64,000 nucleotides of DNA from Gyrodactylus bullatarudis (taxonomy: Eukaryota > Platyhelminthes > Monogenea > Gyrodactylidea > Gyrodactylidae), in NCBI GenBank assembly GCA_012064415.1, contig SSNU01000031.1, positions 173,874 through 237,873 of the forward strand, in the 5' to 3' direction. Position 1 is the stretch's first letter, and each line of letters starts with the position of its first letter. The notes under the pieces were generated by a model that saw nothing but the letters and a program-made list of their open reading frames with translations, did no database searches and was not told the origin of the DNA. Of this stretch, positions 1 through 11,284 are shown one piece after another. A program made the position numbers and the translations under genes.

Positions 1-427
1 GAAATACAATCCTAGAATCGAATAAAAGTATTATATTAACTCTATTATATATATTTGTATACCTTTAGCCAACATTCATATTGTTTTTATACGAGAAATT
101 TATTGTCAAAAATTATTTTCTTGATTGAAAATTGATACAGTGTAAAAAGAGAATGTATGCTGAAGCAAGATATCAAATAATAATAGATCCAAAATGATAG
201 GCAATTCTCTCTTTTTTATTCTAGAGTTAGTTTAGACAAAATGAATTTTCTTTATTTGGCAAGTTTGGAAAGGAAAAGAATAGACTAGCATTGAATGTAT
301 TTTGTTTTTATTAATCTCATATATACTGTGTAGAAATTGAATTTTTTTTTATTTCGAAATTCCATACAAGTTATTTCATAGCAATAGTATAAGAGATACT
401 CAAATTTTTGAAAAATATTATTTCGCA
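1..427. other. AT-rich sequence, nothing recognised
   Basis: No open frame with recognisable protein similarity and no paired repeat was seen. It ends where a piggyBac-type terminus (mutated TTAA followed by CCCTTT) begins. Confidence 0.4.
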
Positions 428-1392
428 ATAACCCTTTCCGTCCCTGTGGACATTTATGTCAAAACGGCACTTAAAGGTATAGATAGTGAAGCGATATATG
501 AAGAATCAAGAAAGGGAGATTTTTGGCAAGTTGTCCTAATTCCAGATACTGAAACTCTGATGAAGAATTAGAAGAGACTGAAGACCAAATTGATTGTTTA
601 TGCTCGGCTCTTCCTTTATTCAACTCGTCTACAGGAAACAATCCAAACTGTACCGATTGTCCAAAACATGAAAGATACAAGATTACATACAAAAGTCAAC
701 ATTAGCGTCTTTGCCTAAAAATTAGAATCATACTCTATGTTTTGATAATTATTTTACTAGTTTGAAATTGCAAAAACATTTATTATCGATGGGAATTCAT
801 TCAGTTGGTACAATTAGATCAAACCGTTTGGGTCTTATTGGAAAATCTCTATTACAAAATAAAGATCTCAAGAAAAAAGGCAGAGGCAGCTACGATTTAC
901 TCTATTCGGAGTCTGAAAAACTTTACTTTCTAAGATGGTTTGACAACAAAGCTGTAACTTTAGTTGGTGCTGAGCCTATTTCGAATATTAAACGCTGGTG
1001 CTCGAAGAGCAGTAAAAGAATAGATGTACCCAATCCCGATATCGTATCAGTTTATAACACGTCAATGAGTGGTGTTGATCTATTCGATCCTTTCATGTCT
1101 AGATACCAGTCGTCCATGAAGAAGAAGGATGTACCACTCGCTCAAGAAAAAGTCTTATGAAAAGTTATGAATCAATGCTTCAACTGTCCTGTGAGTCAGT
1201 TACTTCTATGAAACATCTCCCAGCCAGAGTTGAGAATCCCAATTCACGCAAAGACTGTTCATTGAACAGTGTTCAATCTACAAAATAAAGATATCTATTG
1301 TATAACTTGTATATTTTTGTTGGTTTCATATAAAAATTAAACAGTTAAAAATTGTTACCCCCAAGTGCCATTTGGACATATATGTCCATTAA
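428..1392 (+). mobile_element. Broken piggyBac-type transposon with inverted terminal repeats
   Basis: The left end shows ATAACCCTTT, a one-base variant of the TTAA plus CCC start of piggyBac elements. About 30 bp of inverted repeat is shared between roughly 445-475 and 1357-1391: GGACAT-n-ATGTC followed by a GGCACTT block, and its complement on the right. The arms enclose a partial piggyBac transposase (see the pseudogene at 729-1160). The outermost right end is eroded. Length is under 1 kb against 2-2.5 kb for an autonomous element, so it is internally deleted and cannot mobilise itself. Confidence 0.7.
729..1160 (+). pseudogene. piggyBac transposase fragment (DDE_Tnp_1_7, C-terminal catalytic part)
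   Basis: The frame reads FDNYFTS (second catalytic Asp region), then VGTIRSNR, WFDNKAV and YNTSMSGVDLFD (third catalytic Asp region). This is the order seen in piggyBac/PGBD transposases. The frame is open only from about 729, where a stop lies just upstream, and stops at 1160. The N-terminal DNA-binding part and first catalytic Asp are missing, as is the Cys-rich C-terminus. The sequence at 480-650 has an acidic stretch on the plus strand that may be an eroded N-terminus. It is a relic, not a host gene. Confidence 0.8.
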
Positions 1393-2629
1393 AATATCTA
1401 GTGGAAGAAGTTGGAATTCAAAATATTCATTTTTCTAAATTTTACTAAAACAAAGTCTAAGGAACATGCAAAAAGAATTAGAAAGCTATCTTTATTGGTT
1501 TTTGAATGGCATCGAAAGGGATAAAATTTTCCTTTTATCAGGCATTCACCAGTGAAAAATAATGATCTGACTACTTTAAAATGATTTTTTAAATCCATGA
1601 TGGATTAAATCTTCAATGGATATTAGAGGAAGTAGATTTAATTGCAATATAACTAACCTTTATTCAAGGTCTCTTTCAAACGTTTCGGTACTTTAGGAGG
1701 ACGAGGCTCTTGCCGTCTGATCATTTTTATTTAAAAGTTGCGTTGCAAAATGGAGTCATGTCTTCTTTTGTATAAATTTACTAGAATACGCATCAAACTT
1801 GATGAAATTTCCATGGGAAAACTTTTGAAATATGTCCATCCGTTAGTTTTACTCTTATCATAGCCTGAAGAGAGTTTGAGCATAGAATATGAAAAATTTG
1901 AACATTCAAAAAAAGCTATATGCTTAGATGTTATTCAATAATGAAAATTAATATATTAAAAAATTGTGATTATCTGGAATTAATCGATAAAGGTATATAA
2001 TGTAAAGGTAATTTAGAGATATTCACATCTTGGAAAATTAATAAGTTTACATGGAAACGAGCTTTTAAAGACATTAAAGTGTGATAAAAGGACTGAGAAA
2101 CCAGATCCTCATTTGAGACTAAATCTTTTTTAGTTGGCGCTCTCTTGTTGAAGAGTGAGGTCGAGGGGGCAATCCTTCTGAGGGACAGGGGGGCATAATT
2201 TAAGTTTCTTATATATTGAGAGTAGTTGAAATCATTAATTTCAGGACGTTTTTTTTATGGTTTTTTGAAGAATGTAGGATGCTACAGTCATCTATAACCT
2301 TAAAGATGAACATTGCATGTTCTTTTGTGTTGAGTTTTGAGTTATTATTCAGGCCTGCGTCATTAATTGAGATCATTATTGCTATTAAGAGTATATTAGA
2401 TATTTGTAGGTATATAAGAAAAGGTAATTTTATTCACTAAATGTACATTTCTTTATGGTTCATCAGTAGTGACACATAAATAATGATAAAAGTTAAGAAT
2501 TCATTGAAAATAATATTTTACAAATTTTGAAAGAAGTATAGTAAAAGTTGAAAATTAGATTATATGTGAGCTGAAAAAACACCAAAACTCTCCAATAAAT
2601 AGCAACAGTGGAGAGAAAGGTGAAAAAGC
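1393..2629. other. Intergenic AT-rich stretch with one candidate orphan exon
   Basis: Most of this stretch shows nothing. On the minus strand 1724-1658 reads as a Met-initiated, basic, Pro-rich peptide (MIRRQEPRPPKVPKR...) followed directly by GTTAGT, a possible 5' exon. No matching downstream exon was found in the window. Confidence 0.3.
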
Positions 2630-3046
2630 TCACATAGGCCAGGGTAATTGAAGGTTATAAGAGTAGTTTTTTTGAACACACAGATTTGGCTTAAAGTGAT
2701 TGATGAAGAATTTCTCCTTCACCCACAAATCCGTACTGTCATCACCCGCATTTTTATACAAAATTGAGAAATTGGAAATTGAAGCTTCATGATTCTCCTG
2801 TTTGATGTGTCTGGTCACAGCTGTATCCTTCTTGAGGTGATCATTTGATCTTGTTGATAATTTCCTAATTGTACGACCTATATAAGAAGCTCCACAGTCA
2901 CATTGGAATTTGTAAATTAAAAGAGTCTTTTCTTCAGGTTTTAGTAAATCCTTATGAATCAAACTGAATAATCTTTGAGTTTTAAATACAATTTTCAATT
3001 GTATATTATCATAATGTTGATCGATAAGATTAACCAGTCGTCTCAA
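2630..3046 (-). pseudogene. Penelope-like element GIY-YIG endonuclease domain fragment
   Basis: The peptide contains LLIYKFQCDCGASYIGRTIRKLSTR followed by H-rich spacing and a C-terminal NLQLPWPM. This matches the GIY-YIG endonuclease C-terminal to the reverse transcriptase in Penelope-like retroelements. The Y..F, YIGRT and R residues of the active site are present. Only about 138 residues survive, and the upstream linker is cut by a stop just beyond 3046. It is a 5'-truncated copy, related to but clearly diverged from the copy at 56287-57063. Confidence 0.85.
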
Positions 3047-4006
3047 AATTTTTTTGATTCAGTGATAGTGCAATTTAGAAAACTAAACTAACACATATCA
3101 AATTTCTACATAAATTCTGCTTAGAAATTTACTCGTGTATTTTCATCTAATAGCTCATATGGAAATACATTATATTTCTCAGTTGGATTCTCTAAAACGC
3201 TTATACTTCCTAAAGAAATTAAAGTATTTTTGAGAATAAATTGGAAAATTATCTTCTTTACTTCAGACCAAGGTTTTCTGTGTTAAAGATAATGTAAAAA
3301 TAGATCTTTACTCTAATTTATCTAGGGTTAAAATATTAATTTTTACTAAAATAAAAATATTATCAAAGCTTGACTATAACGTTGTTCGCTTGCTACCTGA
3401 CTATGTTGTCTTCTGGCTTGTATTGGTGTATATGTAGAAAAAGAAAGGGGAGATAAAGGTGTAGTATTTCTTAAAGAATAAGGATTATAAAAATTATAGT
3501 AATCAGAATTATTAGAGTAATAACTCTGATAATATAATTCATCACTTGAAAGAAAATTAAAATTAAGATTAGAATAAAAAACATTTAGATTACCCTGATA
3601 AAAATAGTTTGGACTCCCACAATATTTTTATCTTCTGGCGTGAGATTTTTCATAAAAACTTAAGATACTTAAAACCTTGTGTGTCCAATCAAAACATTAA
3701 ACCAATCAGATTTCTCTTCAACTTTAATCAATCAATTCTAAACAAAGCTTAAAAATCTTTTGGTCAAATATCACCATTATTCTATGTTGCTCCTCTTTAA
3801 CCTAATTTAAATAATACTCAATCTCTTATTATTGAATGTATTCAATATAACTTTTTCAATATTTATATCCTAGCATAAATTCTTATAATGAATCACTATT
3901 GATGAAATAATATCTGATCCTAACCCACTTTGGTTTATAATTGTCTATTTTTTTAAAAATAATTTGAGAAACCTATTGTATAATTTCAATAGGCTTTTGT
4001 CTTTGT
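3047..4006. other. AT-rich spacer with a low-complexity minus-strand open frame
   Basis: At about 3360-3625 the minus strand is open for roughly 85 codons without a Met. It is rich in Tyr, Asn and Ser and ends in a Pro/Thr/Arg-rich part (RNTTPLSPLSF, TPIQARRQHS). It could be an exon or an eroded N-terminal part of the adjacent Penelope copy. I do not recognise it. Confidence 0.25.
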
Positions 4007-4481
4007 TTAAACCTTTAAGTCCTACTGTGCCTTTAAAGACACATACCACATAAGCAACTCATTATTGTTCATCTAAGACTCAGAAAATACTTCGATAGGA
4101 ATTTTATCAATCTTCTGGAATACGCAAAAATCTTGGCCGAATCATTTGTCAAACTCGTGCTATTTTAATTCAAAAAAAGTTGATTTTTTCCAGAAAAATT
4201 TTTTTTTTAACGTTTTTTTGAAAACCTATTTTCTAAGGTCTTAAGTAAAAAGTAAGATAACTTATAATCATACCCGTAAAATTCAAATTCGCCTGAACTC
4301 TATCTGCTACAGATTCAAAGATAGCCTATTTTTTATCAAAAAATGACCAAAAATTTGATCGATAACTCCTGAACTAAAAAATAATTGCGTTGAAACGACT
4401 GTAAATTCTTAATCAGCGTATTCCCAAACCAGAAGATCGAATGCGAGTCTTAAAAAAAATTTCTGGGACTTTAAGGGTTAA
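4007..4481. mobile_element. TTAA-bounded piggyBac-type MITE
   Basis: It starts TTAAACCTTTAAGTCC and ends with the complement of TTAACCCTTAAAGTCC, so the terminal inverted repeats are about 16 bp inside TTAA target sites. There is no coding capacity. Internal words (CATACCCGTA next to an AATTC word, and an ATCAGCGTATTC block) recur inverted in the element at 43027-43556, showing one family. Confidence 0.6.
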
Positions 4482-6958
4482 TATTCTCTTTACTAACAAA
4501 GAAGTATGTCTTATTTGAATGTTTGAACCTTACTGATCTTAATTCAGTTGTGATTCATATTAGATCTAAAATTGATTACTCAAATTCTCTTCTTTATTTA
4601 GTTTTCTGATTAACTTTTCAATCAAACTTTTCACCTTCATTAACCTTATCTTTTTGATCGAATATTTATTTGAAAATATCATGGAATTTCAGTATCTGAC
4701 TTTTCGACTGCTCCTAACTTAAGTAGAGGAAATAGTGAAGTTTGACTATTTATGAGCTAACACTACAGATTTCCCAATGACGAGATCGATCTGTTATTTT
4801 AACTATTCAAAAAACTTATTTTGTTATAATTTATTTATAATAATGATTTTCTTTTGAATTTAATAAATGTATAATTTCAAAGAAAAAAAAAGATTAACTT
4901 GTTCATTTAAAAGAACATAATTCAACAAATTTTCTCAGATTTATATTTTTTAATTCATTTAGATTATTTTATTATACATACCAAATAAAAATATGAAAAA
5001 TATTTACGATACAAAATAAGTTTTATTCATCTCAATTCAATAGAAATGTAATTTTTGTCTCCGATGATTCGTAGAGAATCATCAAAACATTAGACAATCA
5101 ACAGATGTCAGGTAAAAAAGACAGAGTTTAATGATGCCTAACTGAAAAAATGTCTGCTCTATCCAGTCTTGTACAGGGAATGAAAACAAAACATTTTGTT
5201 ACCATGTCATTAGTACTACTTTATTGAGGACGGACGTGGCCTAAAACAAATGTCACTCTATTATTGATATACAAAAAGGCTACGCTCAATTTACTTGGTG
5301 AAAAGTTTCAAATTTTCAGTTTTAACATGTTGAATGAAATTGAATGCCCCAAGGGATCATTTATAATTAAAATAGCTCTACTAAGAAAGAATTAACAGTT
5401 ATGAAAAAATTTGCGAATTAATCAAATTATAGTGGAGAAATATTATTCAATTTTATTCAAGAGTGTATTGGTTTGAATCTAGAGATTTTTTTGATTTTGA
5501 AAATAGTGAAATCCTAAAAGTTGCTTGGGTAAATGAAGGAATTTCACAGTAAATTTAAGTTCATAAGAAAGAGAATCTTTTACAGGTTGATTGTAGCAAA
5601 AAGCAATAGTCAGAAACCAAACCTCTTCAGGTTAATGTTAGTTATAGGTACGACGGTTATAATTATGGATGGGGGTCGTCCTTGCTAAAGGCCCTAAGCG
5701 GAGGACTCCTCTAATTTGAAAAAGTAAATGATGTTATGAAGCGCGGGAAAATTCTGATTTACTTTTTTCACCGAAAATTCAAAAAAATTTATGAAACTCT
5801 TTTTCATTTTTCTAAACTAAGACTTGGTGTCAAAAAACTTGGGCCAAGTGATAAATATTTGATGCATAGTTATACGTAGAACGCGTAAATTTGTTAGGCC
5901 AAATGATAATATATCAACCATTTATCATATATAACTTTTGATGATTTTACAATCTTTTAATAACACTATAGTTCAAATATGAATAGGGTTAATGTTCTGA
6001 AACGCTTAAAATATTAATGAAATGTATCAATACAATAGCCAAGTTCTCCCTCGTGAGTAGAAAGGACGTACACTTGTCTCTATATATAGATATATAAATT
6101 GCTGATAAAATTAATGTAATTGAAATTTATTGATTCTAGTAAGTCATCATTCAAAATTATTACTACTATAGAGTTTAGTATATACGTGGATGATTTGGTG
6201 GGAGGGAATTAGGATCTGTCTTTTTTACTATATATATAAAGTATAGTTTCAATTTAATGGTACAGTTCTTCAATGTCAACAAAATAAATTTTTGATCAGT
6301 GATATGTATTTCAATATCCTTTTTTACTATGGCTATGCTGTCTGACATAGAGAAGAAAAAAGAGGCGATGCCTGATTATGTAAGAGATAAGCGCTGTATT
6401 TCAGGCATACTCAATAATAAATTTATATGTTTGAAGCTATGCAAATATGGAGAATATTTCTCATTAAATTGATGAAGGAAGCATAATAAAATTTTTTTAC
6501 CGCATAAAAATTATTGTCTTTGATTGACAAAAGATTTATTAGTTTTGCCGGTTGGAGCAAATATTTCTTTCTTTTTGGAAAAAAATACTGTTTATATCAT
6601 TGATTACAATGTTTTTCAGGAGATGACTTTTAATTGGTTATGGACTTGCGGTAAACCCTTCAAGGTTAATCATTGAATTATTTATTGAGTATTTGGAAAC
6701 TTCCAACTTTTGGTGAAACCAAGGATTTGGATTCTTTTCTAACTTTTATTTACATTTCAAGATGGAAATGCGTAAAAAGACTTTTTGTAGGACTAAATAT
6801 TCAGTAAATATTTTTTTCGAATTTTACATCTTAACTGAGCGATGGGATTCTTTGCTAACAAATTTAGAGATTCTTATTTAAAGCATTGGTAAAAATTGTA
6901 TCGTAAAATCTGCTATAAAATATTTTAATAGTTTTTGCATGGAAAAATTTTAATTATA
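4482..6958. other. Intergenic AT-rich sequence, nothing recognised
   Basis: No open frame with recognisable similarity, RNA gene or paired repeat was supported here. Confidence 0.35.
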
Positions 6959-8845
6959 CAGTTGTGCCCCAGTTTTGGTGTATAAGAAATCGCACACACC
7001 AATTTTCCTATGAAAAATAGATTTTTCTCATCATAGATCTACCTAAAAGTAGAACAAGTTTTTTGAAAGATAATTTTTTGGCCGAAATTTCACAATTTTT
7101 TAGTTTTTTGTCTCAATTTATATACCTTTTGCAGGTCATTTTGAGAGAAAGTGTTGAACAAACTGCTAGATAATTGTTTTCATTTTACAAGTCGTTAAAA
7201 GGGGGGTCTATTTATATGTCTCAACGTAAAATTTTAAGGTCAAACGTTAAACTCACTCTGATTGGTTAGAGCTTTCAAACTAATTTTTTCAAACTTTCTA
7301 AGTACATTTTGTCTACTACGCTAGGGAAAGATCGCTAAACATGATCAGAATGTGAGAAAAAAAGCTTTGGATTTGTATAGGAACGGCGGGAACTGGAGGG
7401 AATATGCTAAGATGTCTGATGTTCCTTATTCCACAGCTTACCGTTGGGTTCGAAATGAAAATGATTTACCTCTACAAAGAGGAGGTGTAAATAATTTAAA
7501 GAAGACTCAAGTTAAGGTTCAGAGTCTTATTGAATTTATCGAAGAAAATCCAGCAGCAACACTTAAAGAGTGCTGTCTTCACCAGGAACGAAATTTTAAT
7601 GAGTCACTGTCAATTTCAAGTGTAAGAAATTGGCTAAATGGAGAATTCTTCACATTAAAAAAGATGCAACATATCCCTATGAATATTAACACTGAAGATA
7701 ATAAACAGAAAAGATTCGAATATTTGGAAATATTATTCGAACACAGAGCTGAAGGGAGAATAATCCTTTATCAAGACGAAACAAACTTTAATTTATACTG
7801 TTCAAGATCTGAGGGAAGATCAAGAATTGGGGAGAAATGTAACGTGGTTAACACAAACTCTAAAGATCAGAATCTCCATTGTATAGGAGTAATTTCAAAT
7901 CAAAGGTTAATTGACTTCAAAATTAAAAGAGGAAGCTTGAAAAAAGACGGTTTCAAAGATTATCTCATTTATTTGAAGGAAAAATGTCAGAATGATGGTC
8001 TTTTTCCCTGTACTCTCGTAATTGCTAGCTCCTTATTCCTACCTAATAAATTCAATTGAAAAGGTTTGGAGCTCATTTAAAAGCCAAGTAAAAAGCTATT
8101 TGAATGAGAGAAGACAAGATATTATCGATTATTCAAGAACTGAAGGTGATCCTCCAAAATGTGAATATAACATGAGAATTTTAGAAATTGGGGCTGAACG
8201 AGCTATAAGACAGTTATCTCCAGCTACAATTTCTCAATCTGCCATGTTGAAAAATATTTTCCTATTATAATGAATAAACAAGATTTAATCGAATAAATAA
8301 TGTTCTCAAATTGACATATAAACTTTCTTTTTGATTTGAGTTTATTTTTTAGTCACAGTCCTGTTAATTAATCCGTTATACCATTAATTATATATCAGAA
8401 TGGACTGTTGTACATATACTTATATGTAATTACACTACATTTATACTCCATTTTGTATATCTTTATAATGAAAACAACTATCTTGCAGTTTGTTCAACAC
8501 TTTCTCTCAAAATGACCTTCTCTTGATTCGTACCACTAAACCCTATTGAATTCGTCCGCTGAGCATGAAAAATCTTGAAAATAAACTTTGATAAAAAGGC
8601 AATGTGTCACATTTAATAGGTAAAAGTTCAATAATTATTATAATTTTAGTATATAGTTATGGGTTTTAATTTAGTTTCGAACATTTTCTATGGTAGCTTC
8701 ATTAATTAATTAAATATTCATGTCTAATTAAAAGTCAATGACGAATTCTTTCAAAAGTCGTTTCAGTGTCTTGATATGAAAAACTATTTTTCATAGGAAA
8801 AATGGAGTGTCCGATTTCTCATACACCAAAACTGGGGCACAACTG
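6959..8845 (+). mobile_element. Tc1/mariner-superfamily transposon, defective
   Basis: Terminal inverted repeats of about 70 bp start CAGTTGTGCCCCAGTTTTGG at 6959 and close at 8845. TA dinucleotides flank them on both sides (6957-6958 and 8846-8847), the target duplication of this superfamily. A second inverted pair of 52 bp with only two mismatches lies inside (7133-7184 and 8467-8518) and flanks the transposase. The transposase frame is broken (see next entry), so the copy is not autonomous. Confidence 0.8.
7341..8270 (+). pseudogene. Tc1/IS630-type transposase, internally deleted
   Basis: The N-terminal part is a helix-turn-helix (ALDLYRNGGNWREYAK followed by PYSTAYRWV). The first catalytic Asp is in ILYQDETNFNLY, followed by the GRSRIGEKCNVV strand. 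The second catalytic Asp-Asn motif should follow FPCTLVI near 8022. Instead the frame jumps to the sequence for LAPYS...NSIEKVWSSFK, which lies in another reading frame. This is a deletion of roughly 30 codons plus a frameshift. The third acidic residue region (SIEKVW) and the C-terminus then run to 8270. The only nearby ATG (7341) is one base out of frame. Three lesions together make it a pseudogene. Confidence 0.75.
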
Positions 8846-9502
8846 TATCTACATTACTATAGCTAGTTGACATGATGATGATGAGAAATTCACTGTTTTT
8901 ACAAAATAACTCAATATCTTTCTCCAGATAAACTAAAGTCAGGGAGAGTCACTTAATGAAATGAGCCCATAAGAATGTCGGAATGAAAAAATCTAACCCT
9001 TCGAGATAATTCAAAACTTCAGATGATTCGAATTCCCACAATAAAAACGAATTTTTCTCAACTTCGTTTGCCAAATTAAAATCTTTGTCCACTGTTGATC
9101 TATTTTGAGATCAAAAATTAAAAAAAGTGGAAATCCGATGCATCTTAGAAATTCAACAAAGGCCAAATTTTTGACTAGATTGAATATTTTTTATTCTGAC
9201 ATTCCTATGTTCTCATTTAATTATGCATCTATAGAAAAATTGTTTTCTTTCTGGCTGTTTTATATGGAGAAAGATGCGTTTTGTTAATAATGAATTCTAA
9301 TCTTCATATTAACTGGCTTGAGGTCTAGTCGAAATTCTTGACTCAAGAAGATGAAGGATAAATTTATTGATAAGAAATAATTATAAATGCATGCAAAAAT
9401 AAGGTGGTCTAAGGCAAAAATGCAAATTCGTTTTTTTAACAAAAATCCCAATCCAGGAAATCTTTTTTCATTGAAAAGAGTCAAGTTTTGGTAATCATTT
9501 GA
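8846..9502. other. Intergenic; truncated end of the intronic fold-back repeat family
   Basis: 8866-8950 matches the recurrent terminus GTTGACATGA...GATGAGAA...CTCAATAT...TCTCC found at the ends of fold-back elements elsewhere in the window. No partner arm was seen nearby. The rest shows nothing. Confidence 0.4.
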
Positions 9503-11138
9503 TCAAATGAGAGCAGCATAAATCGACTCGATGATAGTTCGTTTGATCCAATCATTCTTATGAGAGACACAGTGAGCATGATTGGTAACATAAGCCATGG
9601 TGAGATTCATTTTTTTATCATAGAAAACCCAATGGCCCATAATATCTTCGTAGAAACCGATTAATTGAGTATTCTGGGAAATTTTAAAAATATTATATAT
9701 ACTTGCAAGTAGTCACGTTATTTTAGTTAAATATACATTAGATTTTTTTTAGATCTTTACTTTTATCTACCTGTCCATTTGTACTAGCAAAATGAGTATG
9801 AGTCTATATACTTAATTCTATCCATTCGAATATGTGGAGATTTAAATTTTCTTAGGTGAAATAAAAACTAATTTTTGTAGTTTAACTAGAATTAGGCCAA
9901 AAACTTACCAAAGGACTTTCTTCGATGAGTAATCCAGCTGAGTTATATTTTACGTAGCGATTTAAAACATAATCCCATTCAAGGGATCTATCCTCAGCTG
10001 TATCGGTTAGCCACTTCATAACGGTAGGATTTTTAGTAAAATTGTACTTTAATTCACTGAAAACCATATTGAACAATTTAGCAAGACTTTTTGCATTGCT
10101 AAACATGTTTATCGAGGTCAAAGGGACCTCCAGAGTATCTGGGTTGAAACTTTTTAGAAACTACAGAAAGAACTCGATTAAAAATTGGCTTACGTTAAAT
10201 TCTTTAAGGCTGATCATTGATTTACAACGAGGTGAATTATTTTGACTCAAAAGATAACAAAAAATATTATCGCAATCACAAGCAACGGGTTGTGACTTGT
10301 GAGCTTTAAGGTCAAATTTCATGACAGATGAAATTAATTGAGTCCAAGTGCAATGATAATTTCTTGCTAATCTGTAATAACTTGTTCTAGGTAAACCAGA
10401 AATTATATCGAGATTATTTTGCCAAATAAACTCTTGAGAAAAGTAAGAGGAAAGACTTCTTTTCTTCTCCGAGTCCACAGATCTAACTATGGCATCGGCA
10501 ATAAAACTCATTGTGTGAAAATGAAAATAACGATCTTTTCTTGGAGCCTCATTAGGAACAGCATTATAAAACTGCTTCATAAATTCATCAAAGTTTTCTT
10601 GATATTTTGATAAACTTGATTCTTGATCTAGATACGGGAAGCCGAGTAGATTATTCAGTAAATCAGAAATTGTGGCGTTTTTGTCAGAGTAATCGGGAAG
10701 AAAAGAGAATATTTTTGAATTTTCATCAATTTTATATCTAGAATTTGATATAAAATTAGAGATTACTTATTGAATAAATCGGCAAAAGTAAATATGACTG
10801 AAAAAACTGATAGCGAATATATCTGAACAAGAGTAGAATCAACCCAAGGAAGAAGGTAGAGCTCATCTTGAAAACCACTCTTGATTTCAATGACTTTCTC
10901 ATTATTCTGATAGACAACTAGGTGTGAACCACGTTCATCTCGATTAGATATTAGATTTCTACAACGAATTATTAGATACACAACTTTACTTTATTTCCCG
11001 AATGCTATCTTTAAATTTTGGATAGCTTTGAGCGTCCAAATTCAAAGGAATATACGTATATTTTGAATAAATCCATCTAAGAGCAATAGCTAAGACTGTC
11101 AAAAGAGTTATACATAAGATGATGCTCTTCCGATTCAT
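9503..11138 (-). CDS. Beta-lactamase-like (PF00144) membrane-anchored protein, probable pseudoenzyme
   Basis: My model has five exons, 11138-10990, 10958-10767, 10737-10194, 10160-9909 and 9673-9503, with introns of 31, 29, 33 and 235 nt. All have GT-AG ends and phases agree, giving 435 aa. An N-terminal hydrophobic anchor (about residues 6-24) is followed by the class-C beta-lactamase/esterase fold: RDERGSHLVVY, PWVDSTLVQIYS, DYSDKNATISDLLNNLLG, HTMSFIADAIVR, GLPRTSYYRLA, MFSNAKSLAKLF, and MNLTMAYVTN at the C-terminus. This resembles LACTB/EstB-type metazoan serine hydrolases. The nucleophile motif SxxK reads SLSV (residues 98-101), so the catalytic Lys is absent. The second-motif Tyr is Phe (residue 187). 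The GHxGxGG loop is shortened to GHWV. An intact frame across five exons argues for a retained non-catalytic role rather than a dead gene. It lies head-to-head with the P4-ATPase. Confidence 0.75.
10161..10193 (-). other. 33-nt intron of the beta-lactamase-like gene
   Basis: It begins GTAAGC and ends CTGTAG on the minus strand, phase 0. Splicing joins SLKEFN to FLKSFNPDTLEVP, which continues into the conserved NAKSLAKLF segment. Confidence 0.7.
10738..10766 (-). other. 29-nt intron of the beta-lactamase-like gene
   Basis: It begins GTAATC and ends TTCTAG on the minus strand. Splicing joins FADLFN to YKIDENSKIFSF in frame. The unspliced reading stops two codons after the junction. Confidence 0.7.
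10959..10989 (-). other. 31-nt intron of the beta-lactamase-like gene
   Basis: It begins GTAAAG and ends TTGTAG on the minus strand. Removing it joins the SYPKFKDSIREI exon to NLISNRDERG in frame, which restores the normal spacing of the family N-terminus. Reading through it would stop at once. Confidence 0.7.
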
Positions 11139-11284
11139 ATGAACTAATGATTAAAACATCGTAAAAGTTATAATTGGTACTTAAAATTTCTTTTATTTAT
11201 TAGAGATAATTTATATATTTTTTGGAATAAATTTGAAGCAGTCATCGATATAAAATACCATGATGATTATCAGATAGATAGAAA
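11139..11284. promoter_or_regulatory. Short divergent intergenic region, possible shared promoter
   Basis: It separates the start codons of the minus-strand beta-lactamase-like gene and the plus-strand P4-ATPase by only 146 bp. It is very AT-rich, with no clear TATA pair or named motif that I can assign. The spacing implies overlapping 5' control regions for both genes. Confidence 0.4.

Noticed and set aside
6325..6350. Word TATGGCTATGCTGTCT also present near 21475
   Set aside because: The shared segment is too short and its surroundings differ; I could not extend it into a repeat.
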